From Flavobacteriales bacterium UBA2669 (lineage in GTDB: Bacteria > Bacteroidota > Bacteroidia > Flavobacteriales_E > Vicingaceae): a stretch of DNA of 64,000 nucleotides. The stretch's first letter is position 1. Each line of letters opens with the position of its first letter. The notes under the pieces were generated by a model, which made no database searches, was not told where the DNA came from, and was given only the letters and a program-made list of their open reading frames with translations. Shown here piece by piece: positions 1 to 9,667 of the stretch. Location of the stretch: assembly GCA_002359215.1 (NCBI GenBank), contig DEMN01000012.1, positions 248,001 to 312,000 of the forward strand, read 5' to 3'. The position numbers and the translations under genes were made by a program.

Positions 1-1
1 A

Positions 2-226
2 AATTACGTTTTATACCATAGTTTTTTAAGATTTATTAAACAATTAATACATGATGATAATATTGGTATTTTTGAAAAATATGAAGTAGAATTATTAGAG
101 ATTGTTCAAACACCTAAAGAACGTCAATTACTTAGTAATTTCAATATTCTTTGTTGGGTGCAAAGTGAGGTAAAAGGTGTTGAAATGGCAAAATGTTTAA
201 AAATTTATAATACTGAATTTTCTTAA
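2..226 (+). CDS. 3' end of an unrecognised protein (partial at left edge)
   Basis: An open frame runs from the first bases to a TAA at 224-226 and encodes about 74 residues. It has no start inside the window, so this is the C-terminal end of a longer protein. The composition (hydrophobic and acidic mix, ending KIYNTEFS) looks like a folded soluble protein rather than random AT-rich sequence. I do not recognise the family. It has the same orientation as the T9SS cluster but is separated from it by about 170 nt, so it is probably a separate transcription unit. Confidence 0.5.
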   Translation, partial: NYVLYHSFLRFIKQLIHDDNIGIFEKYEVELLEIVQTPKERQLLSNFNILCWVQSEVKGVEMAKCLKIYNTEFS

Positions 227-395
227 AGATATCAATGGTTTTAATATTTATATAACTTACCTTTTTAAGTTATATTATATAACTTAAAATCTGAAATAAT
301 ACAGGTTTAAATAGTAATTATTAACAATTGCTTATTTTTTATTAATGGTAAAGCAAACTAATATTGTTTTGAAAAACAAATAATTAGTTTTAGCC
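227..395. other. AT-rich intergenic region upstream of the T9SS cluster
   Basis: This 169-nt gap holds no reading frame worth reporting. It contains imperfect AT-rich repeats of TATATAACTTA type around 248-292, which could fold weakly. I found no exact TAnnTTTG box, although the promoter of the following gene should lie here. Confidence 0.4.
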
Positions 396-3300
396 ATGAA
401 AAACAAATTCTTTAATTTTTATAAAACAATTGTATTATTAGCAATTTTATTAGCTTTTTCAGTTCAAAGTGAGGCTCAAGAGAAGAAGAGGGCTACCTTT
501 TGGCATTTTGGAAATCAAGCAGCGTTAGATTTTACTTGTCAGCCCGTTAGTTTTGCGGGCAGTCAAATGAATTCTTTTGAAGGTTCGGCTACTATAAGTG
601 ATACTAATGGAATTCTTCAGTTTTATACACAAGGAACAACAGTTTGGGATAGAAATAATAATATAATGCCTAACGGAACAGGGTTGTTAGGAAATCCTTC
701 TTCTGTACAGGCTGCTGTCATTGTTCCACATCCAGGGAATAATGATAGATATTTTATTTTTACCACAGATGCCATATTTGAAAATAATGGTATTAATGGA
801 TTACAATGGCATGAGGTTGATATGACTTTAAATGCAGGTAATGGAGATGTTATTACTAAGAATAATATGCTTACTGATAAAACTCAAGAAAGATTAGTAG
901 CTGTAAGAAATGCTACATCTACTGGTTATTGGATAGTGGTTTTAAAAATTCATCCTACATCAACTTCTAGTTCTAACCAAGGATACAATGAATTTCATGC
1001 ATATGAAGTAACAGCAGCAGGTGTAAATCCTGTGCCGGTAATATCCACAACAGGTCCAATGATTAACTGGAATTCTTATGGAATGTATATGTCTCCTCAA
1101 GGCAATGCTTTGGTAACTGCACATCCTGATTTAAATGTTTATGATTTTGATAACTCTACAGGAACATTAACTCATAAGTGGCAAGCAGTTGTTAGTCCGT
1201 TTATGGGGTCTTTTGAATTTTCTCCTGATGGAAATATTTTATATGGAACAAGACAAGGAAGTGGAATTTATCAGTTTGATTTGAATGCAGCAAACGTTAC
1301 AGCTTTTCAAAATTCTATGACTCAGGTTTCACCGTCTGGTTCTTCCTACAAAGCTTTACAGTTGGCTTCAGACTGTAGGTTATATGCGATGCCGGCAAGT
1401 GGAAATTATCTTTCGGCATTTAATAATCCTAATGTTTTTGGAGCTGGAAGTGGTTTTGTACAAAATGCTGTAACCATTAGTTCAGGAACTTTTAATCATT
1501 GTTTAACTAATTTTTGTGCTTCATTCTTTGAAGATCCTTGTTTAACTAGGTTAGACTTTTCTCTTTCTGCTATAGATGCCAGTTGTGTAAATGATGGTTC
1601 TGCGAGTGTTATCAATTTACAAGGACAACCTCAATTTAACTTTTTATGGTCAACAGGAGCTACAACACAAACTATAAACAACTTAAGTGGAGGAATGTAT
1701 GCAGTAACTGTTTCTGATGCTAGTGGTTGTAGTATTACCGACAGTATATTTGTAAATCAACCTCAAACAGTTTCTATAGATAGTGCTACTATCATTAATG
1801 CTTCTACCTGTGGAGCTACTGATGGAGCCATAGATATTCACACATCTGTAGTTGGTTTTGATACACTTACTACGTTATTAGCAGAAGGCTTTGAGACTGA
1901 TGGACATGGAGTAAGATATACTGCTAATCCATATCCTGGAACACCAAGTACTTTTTACTTTTTTACAAGAGGAGATGATAATACTATTAACTTTACAACC
2001 AACCCAACTAATGAAGAAGGTAGCTTTTATTTTGGAGCAAGGAGAACAGGTTTTTCTAGTCTTCCCGTAACATGTGATGTTACTACTAATCCAACTAATA
2101 TAGCCGGATATTCAAATATTGAAGTTTGTGTTTTATTAGCTTTAGGAAGAAATAACATGAGTGTTGATCCTAATAACCACATGACTGTAGAATATAATGT
2201 AGATGGTTTAGGATGGAACACGTTAGCTACATTCAGACCACCATCAGGAACTTTTCCATCAGGGTTAGCAGAAGATACTAATAACGATGGCTTTGGTGAT
2301 GGAACAGCCTTATCAACTACTTTTCAAGATTTTTGTTACCAAGTTCCAGTTACAGGAGCAAATATAGAAGTACGTGTAAGCACTGATATGAGTGGGTCAA
2401 GTTTGCGTCAATCAGCTTTTGATTTTATTAGGGTTAAAGGACAAGCTCCATATAGCTACACTTATTTATGGTCAACGTCAGACACAACTCAAGATGTAAG
2501 TGGTTTGCCACAGGGAACTTATTGGGTAACTATTACCGGACAGAATGCATGTGTTGTTTCTGATACTTTTACTATTACAGATCCATGTGTTCCTCAAACA
2601 TTAACAGCATCTTTTACATTGCCATCAGATACTATTTGTGTTGGAGATTGTTTTACTCCTGTAGATAACAGTACAGGAGCGAATATTAATGTTTGGAATT
2701 GGACTTTTGCTAGTGGAGCACCAGGAAGTAGTTCAACCCAAAACCCGGGAAATATTTGCTATACAACTCCAGGAACACATAATATTACACTTCAAGTTAC
2801 TGATGCAAATTCAAATACGGATGATACAACAATTGTAATTACCGTACTAGCACCGACAACAGGCACGACAACAGCTACCATTTGTCAGGGAGATAGTATT
2901 TTATTAGGAGGAACTTACCAAACAGTAGCGGGTAATTATTATGACACACTAACCAATATTTTTGGTTGTGATAGTGTGTTAACAACCACATTATCTGTAA
3001 ATTCAGTAGACGATGCCGGCTTTAGTTATTCAGCCAGTACTTATTGCTTATCAGACCCAAATCCATCACCAACCATAACAGGATTAACGGGAGGTACATT
3101 TACAATTGATAATAGTGGAGTAATTAATTCAACTACCGGAGAGATTAATATTGCATCTTCAGGAATAGGAGCGTTTAATGTAACCTACACAACGAATGGG
3201 ACATGTCCTTCAGATAGTACTGTTATCATAAACATAACTTCAGGGGCTAATGCAACCATAACACCTATAGCAACTATTTGTGAAAATGAACTTCCATTTA

Positions 3301-4748
3301 CATTAACAGCTGTAGATGGTGGTGGAACTTGGTCAGGAACGGGGATTACAAATACTACAAATGGTACTTTTGACCCAAGTGTTGCCGGAGCAGGAAATCA
3401 TACTATTACTTATGCCATAAATTCTTCTTGTGGAGATACCGATACGGTTGTTATTACTGTATTAAGTGTATCAACAAACAATACATCAACTACTATTTGT
3501 CAGGGAGATAGTATTTTGTTAGGAGGAAGCTTCCAAACTACTGCAGGAACATACAATGATACACTTACTGCTGGAGCTGCAAACGGATGTGATAGTATAG
3601 TAGTTACTACTTTAACAGTTAATCCGGTAGCAACAGGAACAGCTACAGCAACTATTTGTCAAGGAGATAGTATTTTGCTGGGAGGAACTTATCAAATAAC
3701 AGCAGGAAATTATGTTGATACCATCACAGGAGGAGCTACTAATGGATGTGACAGTATTTTAACCACTACACTTTCAATTAATCCAATAGACAATAATAAT
3801 TCAACTGTTACCATTTGTCAAGGAGATAGTGCTTTAATACATGGTAATTATGAGACAACAGCCGGAGTATATACACAAACCTTTACCAATACTAATGGAT
3901 GCGATAGTATAGAAAATGTAACCTTAGTAGTGAATGCTCCAACCAATACCACACAGGTAATTAACTTTTGTGCAGGCGATAGTGTTGTTTTAGGAGCGAA
4001 TACCTATTATACAAACGCTACAGTAGTAGATACATTTACAAGTGCTATTGGTTGCGATAGCTTAATTACCTATCAAATTATTCAAAGAGATACGTTTAAT
4101 GTCATCAATAATATGAGTATTTGTGATGGAGAAAGTGCTTTCTTGCAAGGAGCAAATCAAACAATAAGTGGAACGTATGTAGATACTTATACCTCAATTT
4201 ACGGATGTGATAGTCTTGTTACAACTAATTTAACAGTAAATCCATTACCAATAGCTTTTGCAGGAAATGATACGACAGTTGGGTATAATTCTACTATAAC
4301 TTTAAATGGTTCTGGAGGAATAGTTTATACATGGAATCCATCAACAGGATTAAGTTGCTCTAGCTGTGCTAATCCAACGGTTACAATTACGAATGAAACA
4401 ACTTTCTATCTTATGATAACAGATGCTAACGGATGTTCTTCAACCGACCAAGTAACCATTTTTATGGATGACAGTTTTGTATTTTTTGTCCCTAATATTT
4501 TTTCACCTAATGGTGATAATGAAAATGATGTGTTTTATGTGAGAGGTCAAGGATTTAAATCCATAAGCATTAACATATTTAACAGATGGGGACAAAAAGT
4601 TTTTGAGAGTGATGATGTAAATACCGGATGGGACGGAACTTTTAATGGACAAGAAATGAATACAGGAGTTTTTGTTTACTATATCAATTTAGAATTATAC
4701 AATGGAGATAAAGTGCAAAAACAAGGAAACATCACTCTAGTAAGATAA
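396..4748 (+). CDS. Large secreted T9SS type B (gliding-motility CTD) repeat protein
   Basis: A 1450-residue exported surface protein. Residues 1-28 are a signal peptide (charged start, long hydrophobic core, ending SEAQ). Residues about 30-370 look like a beta-propeller-type region. SprB-like modules with WSTGATTQT and WSTSDTTQD motifs lie near residues 395-450 and 682-730, and a PKD-like domain near 740-815. Six copies of a roughly 50-residue module (CQGDS ... GG.YQT.AG ... GCDS) start near residues 830, 1035, 1088, 1141, 1192 and 1243. The end (about 1365-1450, with PNIFSPNGDNENDVF and FNRWGQKVF) is the gliding-motility-associated C-terminal domain, a T9SS type B sorting signal. The ATG at 396 directly precedes the signal peptide. 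A PorP/SprF gene follows after 28 nt, the usual partner for this class of cargo. The ligand is unknown; adhesion is a guess. Confidence 0.9.
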   Translation: MKNKFFNFYKTIVLLAILLAFSVQSEAQEKKRATFWHFGNQAALDFTCQPVSFAGSQMNSFEGSATISDTNGILQFYTQGTTVWDRNNNIMPNGTGLLGNPSSVQAAVIVPHPGNNDRYFIFTTDAIFENNGINGLQWHEVDMTLNAGNGDVITKNNMLTDKTQERLVAVRNATSTGYWIVVLKIHPTSTSSSNQGYNEFHAYEVTAAGVNPVPVISTTGPMINWNSYGMYMSPQGNALVTAHPDLNVYDFDNSTGTLTHKWQAVVSPFMGSFEFSPDGNILYGTRQGSGIYQFDLNAANVTAFQNSMTQVSPSGSSYKALQLASDCRLYAMPASGNYLSAFNNPNVFGAGSGFVQNAVTISSGTFNHCLTNFCASFFEDPCLTRLDFSLSAIDASCVNDGSASVINLQGQPQFNFLWSTGATTQTINNLSGGMYAVTVSDASGCSITDSIFVNQPQTVSIDSATIINASTCGATDGAIDIHTSVVGFDTLTTLLAEGFETDGHGVRYTANPYPGTPSTFYFFTRGDDNTINFTTNPTNEEGSFYFGARRTGFSSLPVTCDVTTNPTNIAGYSNIEVCVLLALGRNNMSVDPNNHMTVEYNVDGLGWNTLATFRPPSGTFPSGLAEDTNNDGFGDGTALSTTFQDFCYQVPVTGANIEVRVSTDMSGSSLRQSAFDFIRVKGQAPYSYTYLWSTSDTTQDVSGLPQGTYWVTITGQNACVVSDTFTITDPCVPQTLTASFTLPSDTICVGDCFTPVDNSTGANINVWNWTFASGAPGSSSTQNPGNICYTTPGTHNITLQVTDANSNTDDTTIVITVLAPTTGTTTATICQGDSILLGGTYQTVAGNYYDTLTNIFGCDSVLTTTLSVNSVDDAGFSYSASTYCLSDPNPSPTITGLTGGTFTIDNSGVINSTTGEINIASSGIGAFNVTYTTNGTCPSDSTVIINITSGANATITPIATICENELPFTLTAVDGGGTWSGTGITNTTNGTFDPSVAGAGNHTITYAINSSCGDTDTVVITVLSVSTNNTSTTICQGDSILLGGSFQTTAGTYNDTLTAGAANGCDSIVVTTLTVNPVATGTATATICQGDSILLGGTYQITAGNYVDTITGGATNGCDSILTTTLSINPIDNNNSTVTICQGDSALIHGNYETTAGVYTQTFTNTNGCDSIENVTLVVNAPTNTTQVINFCAGDSVVLGANTYYTNATVVDTFTSAIGCDSLITYQIIQRDTFNVINNMSICDGESAFLQGANQTISGTYVDTYTSIYGCDSLVTTNLTVNPLPIAFAGNDTTVGYNSTITLNGSGGIVYTWNPSTGLSCSSCANPTVTITNETTFYLMITDANGCSSTDQVTIFMDDSFVFFVPNIFSPNGDNENDVFYVRGQGFKSISINIFNRWGQKVFESDDVNTGWDGTFNGQEMNTGVFVYYINLELYNGDKVQKQGNITLVR

Positions 4749-4776
4749 TTATAAGAACAAATTAAAATTAATTACC

Positions 4777-5820
4777 ATGAAAAAAGCGGCCATACTAATC
4801 ATGATTTTAACCTTTATTTGGACAAACAGTAAGGGTCAAGATATTCATTTTTCACAATATTTTAATACTCCACTAATAATAAACCCGGCATTAACAGGTG
4901 TTTTTGGAGGAGATCAACGTGCTATGTTAGCTTATAGAAATCAGTGGGCGAGTGTTGCATCTCCTTACAAAACATATGGAGTATCATTTGATACTCGATT
5001 GTTTGAAAAAAGTAGAAAAAACTTTTTGCTTGGAGTGGGTTTTAATGTTTATAAAGATGTTGCCGGAGATACGGAAATGGGAATTACAAGTGCAGGACTT
5101 TCTGTTAGTGGTATTGTAAAAGTTCATGATAAACAACATTTAACAGCAGGTGTTCGTGGAGGTTTTGACCAACGAAGTATTAACCAATCTAATATGGTTT
5201 GGGATAATCAGTTTGATGGCAACTCTTATGTGCCAACAGCACCTAGTTTCGAGTTTAGAGATTATAACAAACCATTTGGAATTGCTGATGTAAATGTGGG
5301 AGTTGCCTGGGTTTATTCAGATGCTCAAAAAACAATAACTTCAAACGATGCTTTTTCTGTTAGAGTAGGACTAGCTTATAATCACCTAACAAAACCTGAC
5401 ATAGCTTATGGGGGTTTTTCTGATAAGTTACATGATAAAATAACCTTTCACACATCTTCTAACATAGGAATAGCAAATAGTTCATTGTCTGTTATACCAA
5501 CACTGGTATTTAATAAGCAAGGACCTAATTCAGAGTTTTTATTTGGAGCATTATTAAGACACAGGTTGAGAGAGGATTCAAAATATACCGGAATTTTTCA
5601 AGAATCTGCCATAGCTTTTGGAGTTCACTCTAGGTGGGGAGACGCTTTAATACCTTCAATAACTTACGAAATTTCTCATTGGAAATTATGTGTGAGTTAT
5701 GATGCTAATATTTCTGATTTAGCAGTAGCAAGTGGTGGAGTAGGAGGATTTGAAATTACATTAACGTTTGTAAATCCAAGTCCTTTTGGAACAGGAAAAT
5801 CTAAAGCAAGGTTTAATTAA
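4777..5820 (+). CDS. PorP/SprF family type IX secretion membrane protein
   Basis: A 347-residue outer-membrane protein of the PorP/SprF family. Members help type IX export or surface attachment of a partner protein with a gliding-motility C-terminal domain. A signal peptide (residues 1-20, ending SKGQ) is followed by the family signature DIHFSQYFNTPLIINPALTG and by repeated amphipathic beta strands, as expected for a barrel. The length is normal for the family. The gene sits between two type B cargo genes with short gaps (28 nt before, 12 nt after) and is probably cotranscribed. The start context AATTACCATG is repeated at the next gene. The family call is firm; which neighbour it serves is inferred from position. 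Confidence 0.93.
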   Translation: MKKAAILIMILTFIWTNSKGQDIHFSQYFNTPLIINPALTGVFGGDQRAMLAYRNQWASVASPYKTYGVSFDTRLFEKSRKNFLLGVGFNVYKDVAGDTEMGITSAGLSVSGIVKVHDKQHLTAGVRGGFDQRSINQSNMVWDNQFDGNSYVPTAPSFEFRDYNKPFGIADVNVGVAWVYSDAQKTITSNDAFSVRVGLAYNHLTKPDIAYGGFSDKLHDKITFHTSSNIGIANSSLSVIPTLVFNKQGPNSEFLFGALLRHRLREDSKYTGIFQESAIAFGVHSRWGDALIPSITYEISHWKLCVSYDANISDLAVASGGVGGFEITLTFVNPSPFGTGKSKARFN

Positions 5821-5832
5821 TATTTAATTACC

Positions 5833-6888
5833 ATGACACGAATTTACTTATATCCCTTTTTATTTATCATAACAATTAGCTTGTTTTTAAGTAATGGTTA
5901 TACTCAAAACTGTCCGTCACTAAATGTTGTTGGTAGCTTCAATAATATAGTATCATGGCCCACTAATTATGCTACTGCACAAAGTGACGGACATTGTTTA
6001 ACCTTTACACCACCATATCCTCCAACATTATGTTTTGAATATCAGGTGCCATTTTCAGATACAGTGTTGTTTTCTTTACATTTAAATGCTTGTGGTAGTA
6101 CAAGTTCAATAAACACAGGAAGTTATGGAGGAGGCTGTAGTGGAACAAGTTCAAGTAATTCAACTTTTACAGGAACAGCTACTTACGATGCTAATTGTAA
6201 CCTTATTGGTAATGCAGCTTACGTAGGGTATTGTGGAGGAGCAGTTTCCGGTGATATTTTAACCATTTGCTTTAGTATTAATACTTCAACTGTATGTGAG
6301 CCAATAACAATCTGTCCAACTGCTTTTTGTGGATCAAGCTCTTGTAAAACAACTCTTCCAGTCAGTTTATTATCATTTGATGGAAATTGTTTTAATGGTA
6401 AAAATTATTTAAGGTGGTCAACTGCTTCAGAAATTAATAACGACTATTTTACAATTGAGAAAAGTAGTGATGGGATATTTTTTGAACCAGTAGCTTTTAT
6501 TCCAGGAGCAGGAAATAGTAATGAAATTATTAATTATGAATATGAATTTTTAGCTGAAAATGTTGGAGAAACTAATTATTATCAATTAAAACAAACCGAT
6601 TTTGATGGGACATTTACTTATTCAGATATGATTTCAGTAAAATGTGAAGAGAATCAAACTTTAGCTATTTTTCCTAATCCAGCTAATAATATTGTCTCAG
6701 TAAATGCGGCAATATCTATTAAAACTGTTTCAATTATTAATTATCTCGGACAAGTCATTATGAGTAAAACAGCAGAGTTAGTTAAACAAACTAATATTGA
6801 TGTAAGTTCTTTTTCGAAAGGAATTTATTTATTGCAAGTAGAGATGGAAAGTGGAGAAGTGTTTACTGAAAAATTAATAATTAACTAA
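5833..6888 (+). CDS. Secreted protein with cysteine-rich head and T9SS type A sorting domain
   Basis: A 351-residue exported protein. Residues 1-24 are a signal peptide. Residues about 25-172 form a Cys-, Gly- and Ser-rich domain that is clearly related to the N-terminal domain of the next gene: both have a WP/YPVNY.TA segment, a CFEY.VP segment, a GGGC segment, a TATYD/SATYD..CN segment and a GDI.TICF/Y segment. Residues from about 176 (LPVSLLSFDG, then LRWSTASEINNDYF) match the common Bacteroidota module that precedes a sorting signal. The end (about 275-351, FPNPANN ... GKIYLLQ-like, here GIYLLQV) is a T9SS type A domain. It lies 12 nt after the PorP/SprF gene and 11 nt before the next gene, so it is probably in one operon. 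Function unknown. Confidence 0.85.
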   Translation: MTRIYLYPFLFIITISLFLSNGYTQNCPSLNVVGSFNNIVSWPTNYATAQSDGHCLTFTPPYPPTLCFEYQVPFSDTVLFSLHLNACGSTSSINTGSYGGGCSGTSSSNSTFTGTATYDANCNLIGNAAYVGYCGGAVSGDILTICFSINTSTVCEPITICPTAFCGSSSCKTTLPVSLLSFDGNCFNGKNYLRWSTASEINNDYFTIEKSSDGIFFEPVAFIPGAGNSNEIINYEYEFLAENVGETNYYQLKQTDFDGTFTYSDMISVKCEENQTLAIFPNPANNIVSVNAAISIKTVSIINYLGQVIMSKTAELVKQTNIDVSSFSKGIYLLQVEMESGEVFTEKLIIN

Positions 6889-6899
6889 AAGTGTAAGTT

Positions 6900-9005
6900 A
6901 TGAAATACTTTAATGTTTTTATCTTGAGTCTTTTTATTTCTTTCTCAGGAAATCTGTACGCACAATGTTGTGGTGATGGAGTTTGTGATCCCGGAGAAAA
7001 TGCAACTAATTGTCCTTATGATTGCGGCACTACTTCTTTTAATTGTTCTAATACAATAGGAACATTTCATACTTCTCCAACTTATCCTGTAAATTATAGT
7101 ACAGCTAACGCTAATGGATGGTGTTATACAGTTACTGGCCCATTTCCTCAAACTGTTTGTTTTGAATACATAGTACCACCAGCAGGAGTAGATGCCAGTG
7201 TTTCATTAAGTATAAGTGGCTGCAATACAAGTTCAACTAATCAATCGAATATCGGTGGAGGAGGTTGCAACACAGCTAACAATACAAGTTCAGATATTTC
7301 TGGATCAGCAACTTATGATAATAATTGTAACTTTCTTAATAATGGTATAAGAACAGGAGGAGGAAATTGTTATACTCCGGGAGATATCATAACGATATGT
7401 TATACAGTTACAGGAACTTGCGGTTCTGTTCAGATATGTCCTGTAATTAGTTGTGGAACAGCAACCTGCCCTACAAACTCTACCAATCCTGCAGGTTGTC
7501 CACCATTTAATTTTTCTGATTCAACCTATATAAATGTTTGTGATAATGGAGTTAATTCAGGAATAGCTGTTGTAACTCCCGATTGTGGTAGCCATTTTTC
7601 TTATTTATGGGATGATCCTTTAGCTCAAACAGATTCGATGGCTACTAATTTAGCTCCAGGAACATATAATGTGCTGGTAACCAATACAGCACTAGGTTGC
7701 GATACAACTTATACATTGGTTGTAGATTCTGTATTACCAAATGTTTCAGATAGTCAGTATGTAGAAATTTGTCAAGGCGATAGCTTGCTTGTCGGTGGGA
7801 ATTACCAAACAATAACTGGAAATTATTATGATACGCTTGTTTCAGTTCATGGGTGTGATAGTATTTTAACTACAACACTAGCATTATTACCTGTATCAAC
7901 ATTTACAACTAACCTAAGTATTTGCCAAGGAGATAGTGTATTGCTCGGAGGTGTATATCAAAACACAGCAGGTAGTTATAATGATACCTTAGTTGCAACA
8001 AATGGTTGTGATAGTGTGTTGACGACTGTTTTGAGTGTGATAGGTCCATCAACATTTACAACTAACTTAAGCATTTGCCAAGGAGATAGTGTGTTGCTTG
8101 GAGGTACATACCAAAATACAGCAGGTAGTTATAACGACACATTAACAGCAGCTAATGGATGTGATAGTGTGTTGACAACTGTTCTTACAATATTGCCAAT
8201 AGCTTCAACTACAGATACTGTAATTACCTGTCAGGGAGATAGCATTTTTGTTGGAGGAGCATTTCAAACGACAGCAGGAACCTATTACGATACTTTAGCA
8301 ACAAGCAATAATTGTGACAGCGTATTATCTACAACATTAGTTTTTAATAGTTACTTCTATGATACTTTATTAATAGATTTATGTCAAGGAGATAGTGTTT
8401 ACGTAGGAGGAGCCTACCAAACCACATCAGGAGTTTTTGTTGATACAACTAGTACATCAAATGGATGCGATAGTATCATACAAACTACAGTAACAGTTAT
8501 TTCTCAGCCTACAGCAGATTTTGAAGTAGTTGGTATGAACCTAAGTTGTGAGGGAACACAAGTACAGTTAATAAATAATTCTGCAAATGCTAATAGTTTT
8601 TTCTGGAATTTTGGTGATGGAATGACTTCTTCAGAAGAACATCCAACACATGTATTTACAGCTTCAGGAAATTACAATGTAGTTCTAATAGTTGACAGTA
8701 GTATTTGTAGCGATAGTCATGCTTATAATTTAGTAATTGCAGAGCTTCAGTTAATAATTCCTAATGTTATAACGCCTAATAATGATGGACATAATGATTA
8801 TTTTACTTTACCTGTTGATGCAGATTTAGAAGCTTGTACAAGTTATAAAATATTTAACCGTTGGGGACAATTACTTTATGAAAGTAAAACTACAGAAATG
8901 TGGGATACGAGAACAACATCTGGAGAGTTAGTGCCAAAGGGAACGTATTTCTATATAGTTGAGGTAGGGAAAACCATTTATAAAGGAACATTTACCATAC
9001 TTTAA
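6900..9005 (+). CDS. Secreted repeat protein with cysteine-rich head and T9SS type B domain
   Basis: A 701-residue exported protein. A signal peptide (1-22) is followed by a short Cys-rich motif (GDGVCDPGEN ... CPYDC) and, at about 48-190, the same head domain as in the previous gene. A SprB-like module lies at about 200-275 (YLWDDPLAQTDS). Five modules of exactly 51 residues begin near residues 290, 341, 392, 443 and 494, each with CQGDS and GCDS or NCDS cysteine motifs. A PKD domain (FFWNFGDG) lies at about 537-610, and the gliding-motility type B C-terminal domain (PNVITPNNDGHNDYF, FNRWGQLLYES) at 617-701. The 3' end overlaps the convergent WbqC-like gene by 4 nt. It is likely surface-displayed cargo of the neighbouring PorP/SprF; its target is unknown. 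Confidence 0.88.
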   Translation: MKYFNVFILSLFISFSGNLYAQCCGDGVCDPGENATNCPYDCGTTSFNCSNTIGTFHTSPTYPVNYSTANANGWCYTVTGPFPQTVCFEYIVPPAGVDASVSLSISGCNTSSTNQSNIGGGGCNTANNTSSDISGSATYDNNCNFLNNGIRTGGGNCYTPGDIITICYTVTGTCGSVQICPVISCGTATCPTNSTNPAGCPPFNFSDSTYINVCDNGVNSGIAVVTPDCGSHFSYLWDDPLAQTDSMATNLAPGTYNVLVTNTALGCDTTYTLVVDSVLPNVSDSQYVEICQGDSLLVGGNYQTITGNYYDTLVSVHGCDSILTTTLALLPVSTFTTNLSICQGDSVLLGGVYQNTAGSYNDTLVATNGCDSVLTTVLSVIGPSTFTTNLSICQGDSVLLGGTYQNTAGSYNDTLTAANGCDSVLTTVLTILPIASTTDTVITCQGDSIFVGGAFQTTAGTYYDTLATSNNCDSVLSTTLVFNSYFYDTLLIDLCQGDSVYVGGAYQTTSGVFVDTTSTSNGCDSIIQTTVTVISQPTADFEVVGMNLSCEGTQVQLINNSANANSFFWNFGDGMTSSEEHPTHVFTASGNYNVVLIVDSSICSDSHAYNLVIAELQLIIPNVITPNNDGHNDYFTLPVDADLEACTSYKIFNRWGQLLYESKTTEMWDTRTTSGELVPKGTYFYIVEVGKTIYKGTFTIL
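7768..8530 (+). repeat. Five tandem 153-nt repeats inside a T9SS protein gene
   Basis: The codon for the first cysteine of the CQGDS motif falls at 7770, 7923, 8076, 8229 and 8382, an exact 153-nt spacing (51 codons). Units two and three are near-identical at DNA level (both begin with ACATTTACAACTAAC). A related, less regular array lies in the first gene of this cluster, with cysteine codons at 2883, 3498, 3657, 3816, 3969 and 4122. Confidence 0.9.
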
Positions 9006-9628
9006 ACTTCCTTTATCCCTTTTAAGTAGCTGATGCTATTTGGACCTTGGTTGAATAGTAAATCTAAAATACTGAGGTTGGGCATAAATGGATGTCTGTC
9101 GCTAAATACCTGAATGTAAGGTTTCAATTCTAAATTTGTAGGTATTTTATTAGAAGACATTATTCCTCTGTAGTCGGTAGAATTTTCGGGAGTTTTTTCA
9201 AAAGAAGTTGTTAATTCTACTTTTACAGGAATATTAATGAGTTTAATAATTAATTTGTTTAATGCTAAATTGAGTTCATGTAGATATTCATATTTTTTTT
9301 CAAGAAAGAAAGGAACAAAATGGTCTTCATAAAATTCAAAATATGGAGAACTTCTGTAAGCAGCCTCTAAAGAACGCCAATGCATCATTTGCCAATTTTC
9401 TACATAAGCAATTTTGGTTGCTTTGTATGTTTTTCTGCTTTTAACACTTTTAATGGGTATAGATAAATTTTGGATACCATTCGGACTTAAAATTTGACAA
9501 CGATTACGGTAAGTTTGTTTTATGAAATGTTCATGCATTTCAAGATAACAAGTAGGATGTTGCAACAAATAGTAATAATAGCTAATTGGTGCAAAATAAC
9601 AAATAGGAAAATATCCGTTAGAAGTCAT
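9002..9628 (-). CDS. WbqC family protein
   Basis: A 208-residue soluble protein of the WbqC-like family, which is widespread in Bacteroidota; some members are encoded in polysaccharide or O-antigen loci, but the reaction is unclear. Features seen are the N-terminal YFPICYFAPISYYYYLL segment, the central NRCQILSPNGIQNLSIPIK and WQMMHWRSLEAAYRSSPYF segments typical of the family, and a normal length. There is no signal peptide. Its 3' end overlaps the convergent T9SS gene by 4 nt. It is followed on the same strand by nothing closer than the divergent part of the region, and the upstream beta-CASP gene ends 39 nt away, so the two could be cotranscribed. Confidence 0.85.
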   Translation of the reverse strand: MTSNGYFPICYFAPISYYYYLLQHPTCYLEMHEHFIKQTYRNRCQILSPNGIQNLSIPIKSVKSRKTYKATKIAYVENWQMMHWRSLEAAYRSSPYFEFYEDHFVPFFLEKKYEYLHELNLALNKLIIKLINIPVKVELTTSFEKTPENSTDYRGIMSSNKIPTNLELKPYIQVFSDRHPFMPNLSILDLLFNQGPNSISYLKGIKEV

Positions 9629-9667
9629 GAATGTAATCGTTTTTTATTGATGGTAAAATTATGATTT

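Noticed and set aside
2027..2221. Minus-strand open frame inside the first T9SS gene
   Set aside because: It lies wholly opposite a repeat-rich coding gene and shows no protein features of its own.
6945..7151. Minus-strand frame antisense to the second type B gene
   Set aside because: Its Cys/Ile/Ser-rich composition is a by-product of the opposite-strand Cys-rich coding sequence.
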